A stretch of 64,000 nucleotides of DNA from Chara braunii (taxonomy: Eukaryota > Streptophyta > Charophyceae > Charales > Characeae). Of the stretch, positions 63,255 through 64,000 are shown in pieces. Under the pieces are notes generated by a model. It was not told the DNA's origin, did not search any database, and worked only from the letters and a program-made list of their open reading frames with translations. The stretch lies in assembly GCA_003427395.1 (NCBI GenBank), contig BFEA01000001.1:12823012-12887011 (forward strand), written 5' to 3'. Numbering within the stretch: position 1 is the stretch's first letter; each line of letters opens with the position of its first letter. The translations under genes were made by a program, and so were the position numbers.

Positions 63255-63603
63255 GTGTGCTGTCGCACACTGGCAGTTGGAGGCAAGTGTGAGGCAGTTG
63301 GGGGACAGCTGCCTCGTTTGGAGTGGCTGAGGAGGGCAGCAACAGCCTTAGCTGCCCCCAGGCAAAATTCGTTACTTGCCTGGGGCCGTTGATCTGAGCC
63401 AGATCAACGAACTGAGGCTATCTCACCTCAACCACACACTTAGGGTGGCAGTTGTACTCAACTGCCCCCCTCTTTTTCTCCCTTTTCCCTGCACTCAGCC
63501 CTACACTGAGTGCAGGTTCAACAGGAAAATGGTTGTTTCCAGCCAAGTTCCCCTCACTGACCCTCCAGTTCACAACTCTGGCCTAAATGACTGCATTCAG
63601 GCC
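63255..63603. repeat. Array of about nine consecutive hairpins
   Basis: In order: GTGTGC/GCACAC (63255-63270); GAGGCAG/CTGCCTC (63291-63315); GGGCAGC/GCTGCCC (63334-63357); CCCCAGGCAA/TTGCCTGGGG (63356-63385); CGTTGATCT/AGATCAACG (63387-63409); TGAGG/CCTCA (63413-63430); GGCAGTTG/CAACTGCC (63447-63466); CCTGCACTCAG/CTGAGTGCAGG (63488-63516); GGCCTAAATG/CATTCAGGCC (63580-63603, one mismatch). All but the last are perfect, with loops of 4-13 nt, and the stems are mostly unrelated in sequence. Confidence 0.9.
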
Positions 63604-63714
63604 AATACTGCTTGAACTTGGTGCACGGCGTCGACCACGTTCGCGGCCGTGACTGTTCCTTTCTCTCCCCTCTCTACTTTTTCTCTTTTCTCCCCTGCCC
63701 TCCCCTCAAAACGG

Positions 63715-63800
63715 GGATGGCAGTTGTCAGATTGGGAGAGGTAGGGAAAAAACTCGTGAAAATTCATGAGTTCAAATCCCGACAGGCTCAAAGCGGGGTG
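63715..63800 (+). mobile_element. tRNA-like (pol III box) segment, SINE candidate
   Basis: GAGTTCAAATCCCGACAGG (about 63769-63787) is a good pol III B box with T-loop context. ATGGCAGTTGTCAGATTGG (about 63717) is a weak A-box-like sequence about 45 nt upstream. AACTCGTGAA/TTCATGAGTT forms a 10-bp stem between them. Not a functional tRNA, since acceptor pairing is not seen. Confidence 0.3.
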
Positions 63801-64000
63801 CAAAACGTACCCCGACTTTGATGGATTTTGGAAACATATTCGCTTACTAAAAAAAACTAGCAAAGTTCATGCACATGGCCTAGGTACCTAACTACCTACA
63901 GAAAAAATTTCAAGGCCAAAACAATTGTTTTACGCCACCAAAAAAATATTGGCGCAAAACTGAAAATACAGATCTTCAAAAAAGTCTGATCCCGTTTTTC

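Noticed and set aside
1-64000. rRNA or functional tRNA genes
   Set aside because: None could be recognised by eye; only SINE-like box A/B motifs were seen. A tRNAscan or covariance-model search would be decisive.

Overview
Eukaryotic nuclear DNA from a green plant of the streptophyte lineage. The only recognisable host gene is one exon of an HD-Zip class I homeobox gene, a plant-specific family. Nearly everything else is mobile DNA, microsatellite and minisatellite. A charophyte alga such as Chara, or an early-diverging land plant, would fit the repeat-rich, intron-rich style, but that is inference. One 477-base N gap and several single N show a draft assembly.

Layout. 1-8229: host DNA around the HD-Zip exon (2720-3121, minus strand), with GA, GT and AATC tracts and a GC-rich belt at about 6-8 kb. 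8230-9417: a palindrome-rich dispersed repeat, then LINE-type 5' monomers. 9418-22261: Ty3/Gypsy element A on the plus strand, with 2.3-kb LTRs, a tRNA-iMet-type primer site and a 4-5 bp target duplication, inserted into those monomers. 22600-34753: element B, same family, minus strand, so A and B form a mirror pair about 340 bp apart. 34754-43218: a long LINE (minus) with ORF1, ORF2 (endonuclease, RT, zinc knuckle) and tandem 5'UTR monomers. 43219-46586: palindromic repeat, SINE candidate, TIR element, a second LINE tail interrupted by a diverged LTR, and a large foldback element. 47105-48690: a tandem duplication and a third LINE fragment. About 48790-61400: a third Gypsy-like element, C (minus), with leader ORFs, gag, protease, RT/RNase H, integrase and a gag-like ORF after the integrase. 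61401-64000: non-coding DNA with a 9-copy minisatellite and a run of consecutive perfect hairpins.

The most unusual system is the A/B family. (1) Its LTR holds an open frame of 168 codons whose core recurs, intact and with mostly synonymous changes, in a diverged LTR at 45362-45910. (2) A PHD finger precedes the integrase zinc domain. (3) The 3' half is a chain of frames joined by overlapping stop/start codons (ATGA or TAATG type), nearly all kept in both copies, leading into three or four extra frames of unknown function. Both elements are decayed by nonsense codons and deletions; damage in A and in the LINE is largely consistent with C-to-T transitions.
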